From an uncultured Eubacteriales bacterium (lineage in GTDB: Bacteria; Bacillota; Clostridia; Oscillospirales; Acutalibacteraceae), in assembly GCA_949422855.1 (NCBI GenBank), contig CASPLG010000002.1, positions 21,294 through 85,293 on the forward strand: a DNA stretch of 64,000 nucleotides, in the 5' to 3' direction. A program made the translations under genes and the position numbers. Below the pieces are notes generated by a model. It saw only the letters and a list, made by a program, of their open reading frames with translations, was not told the origin of the DNA and did not search any database. Position 1 is the first letter of the stretch, and each line of letters opens with the position of its first letter. This document shows, one piece after another, positions 8,175 through 17,470 of this stretch.

Positions 8175-9725
8175 CTAAATCACACCCTCATAAAACCTCA
8201 ATACATGATTTTTTCGGCAATACTCTTTCACGCACAGTCCCGCAGCCACATAACACACCACAGCAGGCACTATAAACTGTAAGTAAAAAATGAAATTAAT
8301 CCAACCTAAAGCCGCATCACGAGGTGCGAAGTATATGCCCGTGAGAATTACAAGCATCAACGTAAATCTAAAACTTCCCTTGTCAATAAATTTTATCATA
8401 TATGCAAAAAGCATTCCCAGAAAAATATTGAAAAGTATAATCCCTATATACCCAAAGTCAGCATACGTCTCCAGTATATACGATGAACCCCATCCGTGCC
8501 CCTCCAGATATTCACTTCCCCTCGATGCGTACGACATCCTATGTGAAAAACTATTGCTGTAAAGAGCCTTATTTAGATTATTCCCATCTCCGAGGTCTTT
8601 CGCTCCCCATAAAATCTGTGCGACTTTATTGCTCATAAAATAATCTATTATCCCCCCAAAAGTATAATTTACAAAACCTGTATATTCTATTTTTGGTATA
8701 GTCGCATAACCTATGCACAGAACTTCAAATGAAACACCTTGCTTATAAAATAAATCCACAATTGTTGCAAGTATTCCTGAGTTCTCAGAAATGCTCCCCT
8801 CCCTTACGTAATTGTATATCCCCAGCAAAAACATACAAATCGGAGCTATTAAAATTATAATTGACCATTCGCCCTTGCCAAGCCATTTATTTTGCCTTTT
8901 TTTTATTGCCTTTCTGCCATCTGTAATGGCATCTATTGAATCCCTCGTGAAATAATACAGAAAAACAAATATTACATTAAGTACAATTGGGTTTCTAAGA
9001 CCTATTGCCAGTGCCGGCAGTGCCGAGAGTATATAAAGACAAAGCGGGATAAATGCTGATAATTTTGAGGGCATCGATGCTAAGAAAATACATAAAATGT
9101 ACTTATGCATACTAGCCAAGACGGTAAATAAGTATGGAAGCTGAGTTTTAAATGACGTATATAATTCCACATAATTTCTCGACCTCATGAACAACAGTTT
9201 CTCTGTTTCTGCAATAATATAGAAAAACATACTTACATAAAACAGTATCAGTGAAACCGCCTTCAGGTTTTTTATAAAACTCGACTTCTGTGCATACTCA
9301 AAATAAGAATACTGCCATGTTTCTTTTCTCAATAAACTGCAATTCTTAACTTTTCTCTGTTTGCTTTTGTCCTCTATTATGCGGTCGCAAAGACAGTGCC
9401 CCGCAAACATAAAAACCAGGGATAACATGATTGAATTAAGTGCGAAATTCACACTGCTATCCTCAAAATTCCACCATACATTCCCCTTAAACATGCTTAT
9501 TACCGGACGGGATATGAGAAATCCAAAAAAAGTTATGTTAAACATCAAAAAATAGATCCGTTTTCTTATATTCTCAAAACTGTAAATAATGTTTACAATC
9601 CAGAAAAACAGTATCCCTATAAGCTCGGTATTAAATGATTCTATACTTTTGCCCAAGAAAAATACCGCAACAGAAAATAAGACAAGTAAATATCTAATAA
9701 ATCTTTTCAAAACTGTTTTACTCAC
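8175..9725 (-). CDS. Wzy-like polysaccharide polymerase / O-antigen ligase-type membrane protein
   Basis: 516 residues with about twelve hydrophobic segments and a large loop between helices in the second half (roughly residues 350-420), the layout of Wzy/O-antigen polymerases. Family members share little sequence, so the call depends on topology and on position between chain-length and glycosyltransferase genes. GTG start at 9725; AAAGGGA is very close to it. Likely role: polymerise lipid-linked repeat units on the outer face of the membrane. Confidence 0.7.
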   Translation of the reverse strand: MSKTVLKRFIRYLLVLFSVAVFFLGKSIESFNTELIGILFFWIVNIIYSFENIRKRIYFLMFNITFFGFLISRPVISMFKGNVWWNFEDSSVNFALNSIMLSLVFMFAGHCLCDRIIEDKSKQRKVKNCSLLRKETWQYSYFEYAQKSSFIKNLKAVSLILFYVSMFFYIIAETEKLLFMRSRNYVELYTSFKTQLPYLFTVLASMHKYILCIFLASMPSKLSAFIPLCLYILSALPALAIGLRNPIVLNVIFVFLYYFTRDSIDAITDGRKAIKKRQNKWLGKGEWSIIILIAPICMFLLGIYNYVREGSISENSGILATIVDLFYKQGVSFEVLCIGYATIPKIEYTGFVNYTFGGIIDYFMSNKVAQILWGAKDLGDGNNLNKALYSNSFSHRMSYASRGSEYLEGHGWGSSYILETYADFGYIGIILFNIFLGMLFAYMIKFIDKGSFRFTLMLVILTGIYFAPRDAALGWINFIFYLQFIVPAVVCYVAAGLCVKEYCRKNHVLRFYEGVI

Positions 9726-9733
9726 TCCCTTTC

Positions 9734-10837
9734 TTAGAGCACGTCAATTAGAGTTTCCCACTGCTTTATAATTTTGTTTTTCCCAAATTTATCTAAATTT
9801 TCCCTGCTTTTATCCGAAAACTCCTTTCTTAAACACGGATTCTCTATCAATTTTGAGAGCTTGTCCACCATTTTCCCCTCATTATAGCACTCAATTAAGT
9901 AACCATCTACTCCATCCCTTACTATTTCCGACGGTCCGGTCAAACAATCAAAACTAACTATAGGCAAACTATTGGCTTTTGCCTCCAGAAGCACTAAGGG
10001 TAGTCCTTCACGGTAAGAAGTCATTACATATATACTGTAATTTTTATAAATATCATACACACCTTCACCCGCATCACCCTTAAAAATAACTTTATCCTCA
10101 AGCCCTGCGCCTCTTGTATCCGCTCTTAATTTATCTATACCCCCGCCCCCTCCATATATGTGCCACTGCCAGTCAGGATATTTATTCAGTAAAATTTTGG
10201 CCACGCCTATAAGCATATCATAGCCCTTCTCCGGTGAAATCCTCCCTACAGATAAAATTTTCTTAGAGCTAATATCGCATCTCCCCGCATGTTCAAATAC
10301 CTTATCATCCAGGAAATTATAAATATACTCCACTTTTCCAGACTTGGGCGATATATTAAAGTGCCTTTCATAAGCCTGTTCAGAACTTTTTGTAAGTACT
10401 ATCACTTTATCACTGAATTTACACGCCAGTTTCCTAAAGAATGTAGCTTTTTTATCCTCTAGTTGATTTTCAAGAGCACCATGGTCGCAAAAAACAAATC
10501 TGCATCTTACAAAAGGTTTTACAAAAGCAGCAATTATCGGTATGTAATGCCCCTGCATAAAAATAATATCTATATTGTTTCTATTCAGATAATTAACTAT
10601 CCTCCATACGGAAAACACCGCGATTTTTCGCAGCCTCCACGACGTCTCTGCTCCAATAGACTCTACAAAAACACCGCTGTTTACCTCATACGCACACACA
10701 TTCTCACTGCCGCAAACAGACAATATATGTATTTTATAATTTCCGCTCTTTAACAGCTCATTGCACAAACATGTAACTATTCTATTAACTCCGCCTTTAT
10801 CCTGTGCACAAAAACACAGAAAACATAAATTTTTCAT
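9734..10837 (-). CDS. glycosyltransferase family 4 (GT-B)
   Basis: 367 residues in the GT-B layout. The N-terminal half holds FCAQDKGGVNRIV (glycine-rich loop), and the C-terminal half holds SVGRISPEKGYDML, the nucleotide-sugar region around YGGGGG, and SYREGLPLVLLEAKA with the retaining-enzyme EX7E-type motif. It should add a sugar from an NDP or UDP donor to the lipid-linked repeat unit on the cytoplasmic face. Donor and linkage cannot be read from sequence. It lies 8 bases upstream of the polymerase gene in the same transcript. Confidence 0.85.
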   Translation of the reverse strand: MKNLCFLCFCAQDKGGVNRIVTCLCNELLKSGNYKIHILSVCGSENVCAYEVNSGVFVESIGAETSWRLRKIAVFSVWRIVNYLNRNNIDIIFMQGHYIPIIAAFVKPFVRCRFVFCDHGALENQLEDKKATFFRKLACKFSDKVIVLTKSSEQAYERHFNISPKSGKVEYIYNFLDDKVFEHAGRCDISSKKILSVGRISPEKGYDMLIGVAKILLNKYPDWQWHIYGGGGGIDKLRADTRGAGLEDKVIFKGDAGEGVYDIYKNYSIYVMTSYREGLPLVLLEAKANSLPIVSFDCLTGPSEIVRDGVDGYLIECYNEGKMVDKLSKLIENPCLRKEFSDKSRENLDKFGKNKIIKQWETLIDVL

Positions 10838-10852
10838 CGCTTAAATTTCCTC

Positions 10853-11830
10853 TTACCCTTTACTGAAATTTTTTATTTCCTGCCGTTTCAAAATCCTTTT
10901 GTAAGTCCTCGGGGCAAATATCATTATCAGCGTGGAAATTTTCCTCCTAAAAGAAAAAAACGGGCTCTTTAATACGAAAAATATATTCGACTTTATCACT
11001 TTAAATACCCTTTCGTATGTACATTTGTAGTTATTTATATCACATTTTACCAGTTTATCCATAACTACCATATGTGCCCATAAATATCTGAACATTGCCT
11101 GATTCTTAAGCTCCGGCATATCCTTTTCCACAAAATCAAGATGATGCCTATATGCGTTAATTATACTCATATCCGACATGTTGAACTTTTTCGTGGTGAT
11201 ACTCTCCGTCTTATGATTATAATAGTATTTTGGGGCAGGATTATACGATATTTTCTGCGCTTCTAAAAAGAGAATCGGCGTTAAAAACGCATCTTCATAG
11301 GTCTTGCCGACCGGATATCTTAAATCTTTAAACAAACTCTTCCTGTAAAGCTTATTAACTGCACTTACTGATATAAATTTGCTCTCTAATACTAATTTAA
11401 ATGCCATCTTTGAATCAAGTACACATTTATTCATAGTGTATTTATTTTTTATGCATTTCTTACCGTATACATCGTAAAGACCGCAAACTGCTATGTCTGC
11501 CCCACTGCCGTTTATATCTTCGTATAAAGTGCTGTACATATCTTTTTCTATAAAATCATCACTGTCTATAAACCCTAAAAACTCCCCCAAAGCCATATCT
11601 ATGCCGGCATTCCTTGCAGCACTCAATCCACCGTTTTTTTGATGCACCACTTTTATCCTGCTGTCTCTCTTAGCATAGCTATCACATATTTTTCCACTTT
11701 TATCGGTTGAACCATCGTCTATCAAGATGAGCTCGAAATCCCCAAAAGTCTGACTCAAAATGGAATCTATACACTTATTAACGTGCTCTTCTACGTTATA
11801 AACAGGTACTATTATACTTATCTCCGGCAA
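10853..11830 (-). CDS. glycosyltransferase family 2 (GT-A)
   Basis: 325 residues starting at TTG 11830 behind AAGGAGG. The first 110 residues are a textbook GT2 domain: SIIVPVYNVE, DDGSTD, GLSAARNAG and the metal-binding FIDSDDFI. The remaining 200 residues are acceptor-specific, with no membrane helix. It probably transfers one residue of the repeat unit. It resembles the GT2 proteins at 29.7 and 30.7 kb in domain plan but belongs to a separate operon. Confidence 0.88.
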   Translation of the reverse strand: MPEISIIVPVYNVEEHVNKCIDSILSQTFGDFELILIDDGSTDKSGKICDSYAKRDSRIKVVHQKNGGLSAARNAGIDMALGEFLGFIDSDDFIEKDMYSTLYEDINGSGADIAVCGLYDVYGKKCIKNKYTMNKCVLDSKMAFKLVLESKFISVSAVNKLYRKSLFKDLRYPVGKTYEDAFLTPILFLEAQKISYNPAPKYYYNHKTESITTKKFNMSDMSIINAYRHHLDFVEKDMPELKNQAMFRYLWAHMVVMDKLVKCDINNYKCTYERVFKVIKSNIFFVLKSPFFSFRRKISTLIMIFAPRTYKRILKRQEIKNFSKG

Positions 11831-11852
11831 ATTAAATCCTCCTTATGCCCCT

Positions 11853-12869
11853 TTATACATCCCATTCGAAAACCGTCTTAAATGGAGTCTTTAAATCCGT
11901 GCTAAATACTCTATGGATTGCCTCTATATTTGTTACCGCATTATCTACGGTTATTATGTTGGAAAGCCTTTGCTGAAATTTATAATCTTCCATAAATTCC
12001 ACAGCTTTTACAAAATCCTCCCTACCCGAACGGCTCGACCCCATAAATATCAAACCCTTTTCAAGAATATCCCTCGTATTAATAGGAACCTTGTTCTCGC
12101 TCACACCCATAAGTATAGCCGTCCCCTGGGGAGTAATATATTTTATAATATCGTCTATCGCATAGGTGCTGCCCTCTCCCCCAACACATTCGAACGCATG
12201 GTCTACCTCAAATCCATCAGGCAGATCGTCCGTGGTGTACGACTCATGAACAAATGCAAACCTCGACAGTTTATCCCGGTTTTTACCCACAACGCATATT
12301 TTAGCATCAGGAATCAGCCTTCTCAGACAACAGCAAACTACATAAGATAGACTCCCACATCCCCAAACTCCTATGGTACCAAACTTTTTTTCAGTGTGCC
12401 TCATGAACCGGCCTATGGCATGAACCGCTACACTTACAAATTCACAAATGGCGGCAACTACCATATTAACCCCTTCAAAGGGAACCACTCTGTCGGGGCT
12501 CATACATACAAACTCTCTCATAAAACCATCGCAGCCACTGGACAAGAATTTCGAACCTCTGGCGTAATTTTCATATATACCCTCTATGTTCATTTGCGGT
12601 GCAACATTGGGAATTAAAACTACCTTTTGCCCTCTTGGAAAGGTGTTTGTCCCATCATAAACAACCTCCCCACAGCATTCGTGTATCAGTGCCATGGGTA
12701 ATTTTTTATGCAGAATTTTAGCGTCACGGTTTCCCAGATAGTACCTTTGGTCAGCGTGGCAAACGGCCATATATCTAGGTCTTATCACGACTTTTTTACT
12801 AAAATCTTCATCGCTGTATTTCACAGCAAACATACCCGGGCTTACCAGTTGATATATATAATTTAACAA
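11853..12869 (-). CDS. tarJ: TarJ-like ribulose-5-phosphate reductase (zinc alcohol dehydrogenase family)
   Basis: 338 residues. The N-terminal catalytic half has VCHADQRYY and HECCGEVV, which supply likely zinc ligands. The NAD(P)-binding half has the Rossmann motif GVWGCGSLSYVV. In the TarJ family the reaction is reduction of ribulose 5-phosphate to ribitol 5-phosphate for CDP-ribitol. The downstream partner TarI is encoded by the next gene upstream on the same strand, and this pairing is the main reason for the specific name. Starts at TTG 12869 with AGAAGGGAT well placed. Confidence 0.82.
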   Translation of the reverse strand: MLNYIYQLVSPGMFAVKYSDEDFSKKVVIRPRYMAVCHADQRYYLGNRDAKILHKKLPMALIHECCGEVVYDGTNTFPRGQKVVLIPNVAPQMNIEGIYENYARGSKFLSSGCDGFMREFVCMSPDRVVPFEGVNMVVAAICEFVSVAVHAIGRFMRHTEKKFGTIGVWGCGSLSYVVCCCLRRLIPDAKICVVGKNRDKLSRFAFVHESYTTDDLPDGFEVDHAFECVGGEGSTYAIDDIIKYITPQGTAILMGVSENKVPINTRDILEKGLIFMGSSRSGREDFVKAVEFMEDYKFQQRLSNIITVDNAVTNIEAIHRVFSTDLKTPFKTVFEWDV

Positions 12870-12896
12870 TTCTCAATCCCTTCTCTCTGCATTAAA

Positions 12897-13622
12897 CTAT
12901 ATTTTGTTAAGTTTTATGTCTTCTTCATTCACCATCGCCTGTGCAATTTTATAGTCCCCCACAGTCGTTATTTTGATATTGGAGCTCTCCCCCTCCACCA
13001 AATAAACGGGCTCATTCCCAAACAAAAATATCTTGCATGCGTCTGTAAGGACGGCTTTTTCCTCTTCACTGAGGCTTTTATATATTCTCTTAAGCTTCAT
13101 CATATTAAAACTTTGCGGGGTTTGTCCCTGATAAAGATATTTTCTGTTGGGTATGTCCGATACTCTAACGCCATCCTTAGCTTCTACTATCGTATCTACG
13201 GCGGGAGCGGCAGTGTCACACGCGCCGTATTTTAAAGCACTGTCTATGTTCTCTTCTATGACCTTTAAGGTTACAAACGGTCTTACTGCATCATGGGTGA
13301 CTATAACATGAGAATCATCTTCTCCAAACTCTTTTTCGGCTGCACTTATTATATTTATAATTGTATCATTTCTTGTGTCTCCGCCCTCAACGACAAAGAT
13401 TTTTTCCCTGTCTATTTTATATTTTTCAAGCAAGTCATTCATATATACAGTCCAGTCACGATTGACCCCTATATAAATGTAATCTATCCTTCCGCACAAA
13501 ATAAACTTTTCGATAGTATGAATTATAATAGGTTTGTTCCCCAAAAGCATAAACTGTTTAGGTACGCTTCCTATATTCATCCTTGACCCAATTCCCGCAG
13601 CAACAATCGCTCCAAATATCAT
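12897..13622 (-). CDS. tarI: TarI-like ribitol-5-phosphate cytidylyltransferase
   Basis: 241 residues of the IspD/TarI nucleotidyltransferase family: AAGIGSRM with the CTP-binding loop, then PKQFMLLGNKP, THDAVRPF and DTIVEAKDG. Sequence alone cannot fully separate IspD (isoprenoid) from TarI, but the adjacent tarJ and licD genes favour CDP-ribitol synthesis. The product would feed teichoic-acid-like or capsular ribitol phosphate. ATG start with AAAGGGGG upstream, 3 bases after the licD stop. Confidence 0.85.
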   Translation of the reverse strand: MIFGAIVAAGIGSRMNIGSVPKQFMLLGNKPIIIHTIEKFILCGRIDYIYIGVNRDWTVYMNDLLEKYKIDREKIFVVEGGDTRNDTIINIISAAEKEFGEDDSHVIVTHDAVRPFVTLKVIEENIDSALKYGACDTAAPAVDTIVEAKDGVRVSDIPNRKYLYQGQTPQSFNMMKLKRIYKSLSEEEKAVLTDACKIFLFGNEPVYLVEGESSNIKITTVGDYKIAQAMVNEEDIKLNKI

Positions 13623-13625
13623 TTA

Positions 13626-14510
13626 TTATTCCCCCTTTAAATATTTAATGCCCTTATATTTTTTATAACTGTTCTCCAAATCTAAAAACACCACTTCATG
13701 ATGAGGGGTTTGCTTCTCTTTCGGCGGCAACTTCATATAGTCTCCAAAAGCAGTTTTTAAATAGCAGTCATATCCTATCGGGATAGGCATCATCTCGCCC
13801 TCAAACTCCTTGTACACCGCCGACCGGAATGCCTCTTTCGGATATTCATTTTGCATATAGTGAGGTCCCGCACACAGTTCTGTTATTTTTTCGCACTCCG
13901 ATATGGGATATTTACTCATCTGTTTTTCCGCATACTTAGCTATATTGTATCTGACGTTCTTATTAGGGACTAATTTTAGCAAAATCTTACCAATAATGCT
14001 CGCTGTTTTTCCATGATTTTGGGGCACCATTTGTGCCATATAAAGCGAATAAGCAAGTGCCCAGAATTTCTGAACCATGCGTTTCATTTTGCCTGCCGGA
14101 CATCCGTCTAACGGAAAAACATCCATAGTTATCCCGTGGGCAATGTCCAGATTTTTCTGGTGAGGTTTTATCATTGTTGTATTATTATCCACAATAGTTG
14201 TAAATATATTACCTAAAAATTTATTTTTAACCGTCTTGAGACAAGAAAATCTTTGTGTATCAGCCTTTTTATTCCATAATGTATATAATTTTTCGTAATC
14301 ATCCCTTGGCATGAAAATATCTATATCATCATCCCATGGGATAAATCCCTTATTTCTAAGTGTTCCTATACAGCACCCTCCGCAAAAGTAAAACAATAAA
14401 TCATTATCCTCACAGAAATCCTTAAAATACTTGAGCATCTCAAGACTTTTCAGCTGTAAAAGCCGCAGTTCCCCCGGGGTCAGCTCCGGTGCTTTTTCGC
14501 TTTCAGACAA
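13626..14510 (-). CDS. LicD-family phosphotransferase
   Basis: 294 residues. The LicD signature is clear: GGCCIGTLRNKGFIPWDDDI at about 43-62, followed by DIFMPRDDYEKL with the acidic metal-binding residues. LicD proteins transfer phosphocholine or other polyol phosphates from CDP donors to surface glycans. Next to TarI/TarJ I infer that this one moves ribitol phosphate from CDP-ribitol; choline uptake or activation genes are not seen nearby. TTG start at 14510 preceded by GGGGAGGT. Confidence 0.87.
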   Translation of the reverse strand: MSESEKAPELTPGELRLLQLKSLEMLKYFKDFCEDNDLLFYFCGGCCIGTLRNKGFIPWDDDIDIFMPRDDYEKLYTLWNKKADTQRFSCLKTVKNKFLGNIFTTIVDNNTTMIKPHQKNLDIAHGITMDVFPLDGCPAGKMKRMVQKFWALAYSLYMAQMVPQNHGKTASIIGKILLKLVPNKNVRYNIAKYAEKQMSKYPISECEKITELCAGPHYMQNEYPKEAFRSAVYKEFEGEMMPIPIGYDCYLKTAFGDYMKLPPKEKQTPHHEVVFLDLENSYKKYKGIKYLKGE

Positions 14511-14622
14511 AGTTTTCTTACCTCCCCTTTTTGATTTTACTACCCTTAATTTTACTGTGTTGTGTTAAAATTTCGAAATTTAACTATTCCCACCAAAAAA
14601 CCAAGACCATACGCAGTATGGA

Positions 14623-15528
14623 TTATTTATCCGATATTTTAGACACACCCTCATTTTTAAAGGAAAAAATCATATCTAAAATCACATAAAGACTCATCAT
14701 TACAGCAAATATAACGGCTATGGGTTTTGAAAATAACGAGCCTATCCCAAACAGCACCAAAAACAAGACAAACATCAGCGGAATTATATGAGAAATCCGT
14801 GCGGGTTTCCCATGCTTCTTTATAACGGCAACTTTCCACATTCCGTATTCAAAATACTGTTTAAAAAGGTCTTTATAGCTGCTTCTCGGGTAGTATACGC
14901 TCTTTATATTGGGCGTGATGAAAATTTTCATGCCGTTTTCAATCATCGTGAAACTTAAGTCATCATCTTCGTTTCTTATAAACCTCTCATCATAGCACCC
15001 TATCTTTTCTATATCACTCTTCTTAAACGAACCTAAAAAAACCGTATCTGAAAGTCCTTCATAATTGGTTCTGTGGTTATTGCCACCGCCCATCGCAAAT
15101 TTTGAATGATAGGCAGACGCAATTACTGACTGCAGTCCCCCTTTTCCTCTGACTACAGTCGGCCCTCCTACGTTATGCGCACCGGTTTTCTTAAGATACT
15201 TAATGCAGCTAGATACATAATCATTAGCGTATTTACTGTGCGCGTCCATTCTCACTATGTATTCCCCACAGGCGGACTTTATCCCGATGTTTAGCGCATA
15301 CTGCAAAAATTTATTCGGGTTATCAAGAAGACGGATATTATTAAATTTTCCCATATAACCCTTTATAATCTCTGCCGTGTCGTCCTCTGAAGCTCCGTCT
15401 ATGAATATTACCTCCATTTTATCCTGAGGGTAGTCCTGCAAGGTAACAGACTCCAAACACCCAACTATATAGTTGTGTTCATTCCTGACGGGTATAATCA
15501 CAGAAACTTCAACTTTAGACGATTCCAA
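14623..15528 (-). CDS. membrane-associated glycosyltransferase family 2
   Basis: 301 residues. The N-terminal GT2 domain has SVIIPVRNEHNYI, DGASEDDT, NIGIKSACGEYIVRMDAHS (DxD-type metal site) and RNEDDDLSF. Two C-terminal hydrophobic helices (about 248-290) place it at the membrane, as in succinoglycan-type transferases. It is the most upstream transferase of the cluster after the secreted unknown gene. It may act early in repeat-unit assembly, but no phosphoglycosyltransferase that would start the chain is in the window. Confidence 0.85.
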   Translation of the reverse strand: MESSKVEVSVIIPVRNEHNYIVGCLESVTLQDYPQDKMEVIFIDGASEDDTAEIIKGYMGKFNNIRLLDNPNKFLQYALNIGIKSACGEYIVRMDAHSKYANDYVSSCIKYLKKTGAHNVGGPTVVRGKGGLQSVIASAYHSKFAMGGGNNHRTNYEGLSDTVFLGSFKKSDIEKIGCYDERFIRNEDDDLSFTMIENGMKIFITPNIKSVYYPRSSYKDLFKQYFEYGMWKVAVIKKHGKPARISHIIPLMFVLFLVLFGIGSLFSKPIAVIFAVMMSLYVILDMIFSFKNEGVSKISDK

Positions 15529-15664
15529 AATGTATCCACCCTTTTTAATAAAATGACTTGATAATTCCGGTGCATTCTCTCTTAAAATTACTAAAAATTA
15601 CTTCCCCATTTCTAAAATGCCAAACACGATTTTACAACTTTCTATGTTTAATCCCTAAAATTCA

Positions 15665-16558
15665 CTAACTGTTGTAAATACTGTCTCTGGATTTTGACCT
15701 TAAAATATCACTTTGTTCGCTTTGACCAAAAAAACTCCATCGCTTTTGATGGCTATTCGAAAATGAACAGGATTTACGAAAAATTACGGATAGAGTCGCT
15801 TCCATAGCTGCATTTTTAGGTTCAAACGAAGCATCTTCATTTGTAAATTCCGGCACGGGTTCATACATAACCTCTCTAGAAATAATCCTCATTCCAGATT
15901 GAGCCTCAAAAAACGAACCATCGCTGTCTTGCAGTACAGGTTTGAATATGAAGCGGTTCAAAGCAGAAACCGGGAAACATGTCTCACCAAATATGAACCG
16001 CCTGGGAGTTCCCTCTCTGTCCCAAGCCTGTTTTAGACGTCTTACTTCTTTGCTGAAAAGGCAACTGGGCTTGTTATACCTCTCTAACTCATCTTTGTAG
16101 CACTCAAGCTCATTTTCATATACACTGTATATCTCTTTAACCGAAACGTGGCTAAATAAGGTATCTATAAATTCTCGGTCTATTGGGTCATCAAGATTTA
16201 GTATGATATTATTCTCCGCCAAAATGTTCCTCGCTGCAACTTCAATAGCCTGATAATTATCAGCATAATTATCAGCTACCGCAGATGCCGAATATGGATT
16301 ATCCCCTATATCATATAGTTTGCGTACGAGCCCCCGTTTGAGCGGTATAGTATAAGACCTAACCTTAGCGTGCCTCTCCTCTAGCTTATCAAATCTCTCT
16401 GCCCACTGAACAATATCCTCTAACAAATCTTTATTTTTAATCTGATTGCGCTGCTCCTCCGGTATTCCAAAAGCACTGGAGCTTTTAAATAAAAAACATC
16501 CCGCCAACATAAATGCCGGTACACAAACTGCCAACTTACAGAGAAATTTGAATCTCAC
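15665..16558 (-). CDS. hypothetical exported or lipoprotein of unknown function
   Basis: Start GTG 16558 places AAAGGTGA 9 bases upstream; GTG 16567 is the alternative. The product is about 297 residues. The N-terminus is a basic region, then a hydrophobic stretch and LAGC, which could be a lipobox, so it is exported and possibly lipid-anchored. The rest is charged and helical, then richer in beta-type sequence, with a Ser/Arg-rich tail. I recognise no family. It is co-oriented with the polysaccharide cluster 137 bases downstream and may be its first gene or independent. Confidence 0.6.
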   Translation of the reverse strand: MRFKFLCKLAVCVPAFMLAGCFLFKSSSAFGIPEEQRNQIKNKDLLEDIVQWAERFDKLEERHAKVRSYTIPLKRGLVRKLYDIGDNPYSASAVADNYADNYQAIEVAARNILAENNIILNLDDPIDREFIDTLFSHVSVKEIYSVYENELECYKDELERYNKPSCLFSKEVRRLKQAWDREGTPRRFIFGETCFPVSALNRFIFKPVLQDSDGSFFEAQSGMRIISREVMYEPVPEFTNEDASFEPKNAAMEATLSVIFRKSCSFSNSHQKRWSFFGQSEQSDILRSKSRDSIYNS

Positions 16559-16844
16559 AAAAAACACTCACCTTTATAATAATTTTCGCTAAATTTTAGC
16601 ATTGCAGTTATTATAACAGTGCCCGGCATAAAAATCAACATAATTTCAATGCTGCTATTGCACTGCGCACGGTTGTATATACCCCCATATCTGTTCAGTC
16701 ACGGACAAATAAAATGGCAAAATAAATTTTTAGTATTGACTTAGTGGAAATTTTGTGGTAGTTTATATAGTAGACTGTTGGTAGATTATCTCGTTTGATT
16801 TGGGTAGTTACTTAAAATATTTATTGATAAAAGGAGAGATTGTT

Positions 16845-17096
16845 TTGGCAAATATCAAGTCAGCTAAAAAAAGAATTATTGTTAACAAGAAAAATGAACT
16901 GAGAAATAAAATGTTTAAATCCATGCTGAAAACCAGCATTCGCAAAATCGAAAGCACTGAGGGAAAAGATAAAGAATATGCAGTTAAGTTGGCGCTTAAG
17001 TACTTGGACAGGGCTGTAAGTAAGAAAATTTTAAAGAGAAATACTGCAGACAGAAAAAAGTCCCTCTTAATGAAAAGGTACAACCAGGCGGTATAA
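16845..17096 (+). CDS. rpsT: 30S ribosomal protein S20
   Basis: 83 residues beginning ANIKSAKKRI after the initiator, with the typical Lys/Arg-rich helical body and the ending KSLLMKRYNQAV. Start is TTG at 16845, with AAGGAGAG 8 bases upstream. An upstream extension to 16800 in the same frame has no Shine-Dalgarno. S20 binds 16S rRNA in the 30S body. It is monocistronic, followed by its own terminator. Confidence 0.97.
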   Translation: MANIKSAKKRIIVNKKNELRNKMFKSMLKTSIRKIESTEGKDKEYAVKLALKYLDRAVSKKILKRNTADRKKSLLMKRYNQAV

Positions 17097-17117
17097 TAAT
17101 ATTAACCATATGAGTAT

Positions 17118-17152
17118 CTCCCCAAAGCTTCGGCCTATTTGGGGAGTGTTTT
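17118..17152 (+). terminator. rho-independent terminator of rpsT
   Basis: CTCCCCAAA at 17118-17126 pairs with TTTGGGGAG at 17138-17146 around an 11-base loop that includes CTTCGG. TGTTTTGTT follows. It lies 21 bases after the rpsT stop. Confidence 0.9.
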
Positions 17153-17470
17153 GTTGCCTATTAAAATTAATCTTTTGACAGTGATATTCATAGTAGAATA
17201 ACCCGAAAACAAGAGAGAACTACTTTGCAAAATAATGAAGTTTACAGCAATTGGAGCATTGATTCCTACGTACCTAAAATACAGACTTAATTTTTGTATT
17301 TTTAGGTTATTTCACTATATCCAACAGCAGAGATTGTGTTAAAAATAGCCAATAAAAAATTCCTAGTAATGCTTAGTTTTTATAAAGCGCTGAATAATTG
17401 TACAAATATGTAGAATAATATCAGTATTATTTTATAAAACATAAACATCGACAAAGGAATGGTGATAATA
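17147..17470. other. intergenic region before the carbamate kinase gene
   Basis: No gene is supported. It holds one imperfect hairpin, ACCTAAAATAC (17272-17282) against GTATTTTTAGGT (17296-17307), which could shape the leader of the following transcript. No clear consensus promoter was found. Confidence 0.35.
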
